Below are positions 4,992 to 5,433 of a stretch of 5,433 bases of DNA, piece after piece. The stretch spans positions 3,641-9,073 of the forward strand of contig DBZX01000041.1 of assembly GCA_002311335.1 (NCBI GenBank). The letters run 5' to 3'. Numbering within the stretch: position 1 is the stretch's first letter; each line of letters starts with the position of its first letter. Made by a program: the position numbers and the translations under genes. Below the pieces are notes generated by a model. That model saw nothing but the letters and a program-made list of their open reading frames with translations. It had not been told where the DNA came from and made no database searches. Source of the stretch: a bacterium UBP10_UBA1149. Lineage in GTDB: Bacteria; Desulfobacterota; Binatia; UBA1149.

Positions 4992-5433
4992 AGCGCTACC
5001 TGCTCTACGCGTCCGAGCGTTACGCCGCGGGGATAATGCGTCCCCTGCAGGCAGCCATACAAAAACGTGGAGACGAAGCCGCGTGGTTTTTTGACGGCCC
5101 CGGCGCAGACGAACTCGCTCCCGACGAACTGGTGTTGCGCAGCGTTGGCGAGGTGATGGATTTTTCTCCCGCCGCCGTCTTTGCGCCGGGCAACCACGTG
5201 CCGGGGTTTTTCCCGGGCGTTAAGGTAGCCGTTTTTCATGGATTCGACGCCGGCAAACCCAAGCATGTTTATGTCCGGGGTTTTTATGACCTCTACTGCA
5301 CCACCGGGCCGGGAGACACGGCGGCGTTTGAGCGGCTGGCCGAGTCGCTCGGCTACTTCAGCGTCAAGGAAACCGGCTGGCCCAAGCTCGACCCCTACGC
5401 CGGCTTCGCAAGCTCGCGTGCAGGCGACAAGCC
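4988..5433 (+). CDS. CDP-glycerol glycerophosphotransferase-like protein, 5' part
   Basis: The frame opens with GTG 4988-4990, overlapping the preceding stop by GTGA, and runs to the right edge (148 codons, no stop). A later in-frame ATG at 5036 would remove the first β-strand (KRYLLYASERY), so the GTG is preferred; there is no strong Shine-Dalgarno site, as is usual for a coupled start. The N-terminal half looks like a GT-B Rossmann domain: YLLYASER (4-11), an RPLQAAIQKRG helix (18-28), FAPGN (65-69), VFHGFDAGK (82-90), RGFYDLYCT (97-105) and TGWPKLDP (129-136). The FHG-x(4)-K, YDLYCT and TGWPKLD motifs resemble the CDP-glycerol glycerophosphotransferase family (PF04464-type), whose members transfer polyol phosphates or sugars to surface polymers. 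The catalytic C-terminal part is outside the window, so the substrate cannot be judged. It is paired with the glycosyltransferase and likely acts on the same cell-surface glycan. Confidence 0.8.
   Translation, partial: MKRYLLYASERYAAGIMRPLQAAIQKRGDEAAWFFDGPGADELAPDELVLRSVGEVMDFSPAAVFAPGNHVPGFFPGVKVAVFHGFDAGKPKHVYVRGFYDLYCTTGPGDTAAFERLAESLGYFSVKETGWPKLDPYAGFASSRAGDK

Overview
The window is a high-GC bacterial segment with four coding regions in two blocks. Signal peptides, Shine-Dalgarno sites and σ70-like hexamers point to a bacterium. The Cys-rich CG[DN]G repeats, the C-rich secreted modules and an LPS-core type glycosyltransferase together suggest a Gram-negative of the old deltaproteobacterial grade (Myxococcota, Desulfobacterota, Binatota or similar). 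This placement is inferred from protein style only; there is no marker gene.

Left block (1-4063): two divergent genes for large secreted cysteine-rich proteins share a 206-bp control region. The leftward gene (2255 down to 1, at least 751 codons, running off the left edge) has a signal peptide, an Asp/Gly-rich stretch of degenerate repeats, eight tandem Myxococcus-type Cys-rich repeats and the start of another Cys-rich module. Long open frames on the + strand opposite it are by-products of its composition. The rightward gene (2462-4063, 533 aa) has a signal peptide, a Lys-rich N-terminal domain, and two C-x21-C modules flanking a short Cys-rich repeat pair. The control region (2256-2461) holds two back-to-back perfect TTGACA hexamers, a 10-bp palindrome between them, and a 9-bp stem-loop just before the rightward ribosome binding site.

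Right block (4152-5433): a complete family 2 glycosyltransferase of the WaaE/KdtX type and, overlapping its stop by GTGA, the 5' part of a protein resembling CDP-glycerol glycerophosphotransferases. They look like the start of a surface-polysaccharide or LPS-decoration operon that continues past the right edge.

The whole window is therefore about the cell envelope: two exported, probably disulfide-bonded proteins beside cytoplasmic enzymes that build surface glycans. No mobile element, tRNA, rRNA or CRISPR array was seen. The least explained content is the divergent Cys-rich pair and its control region.
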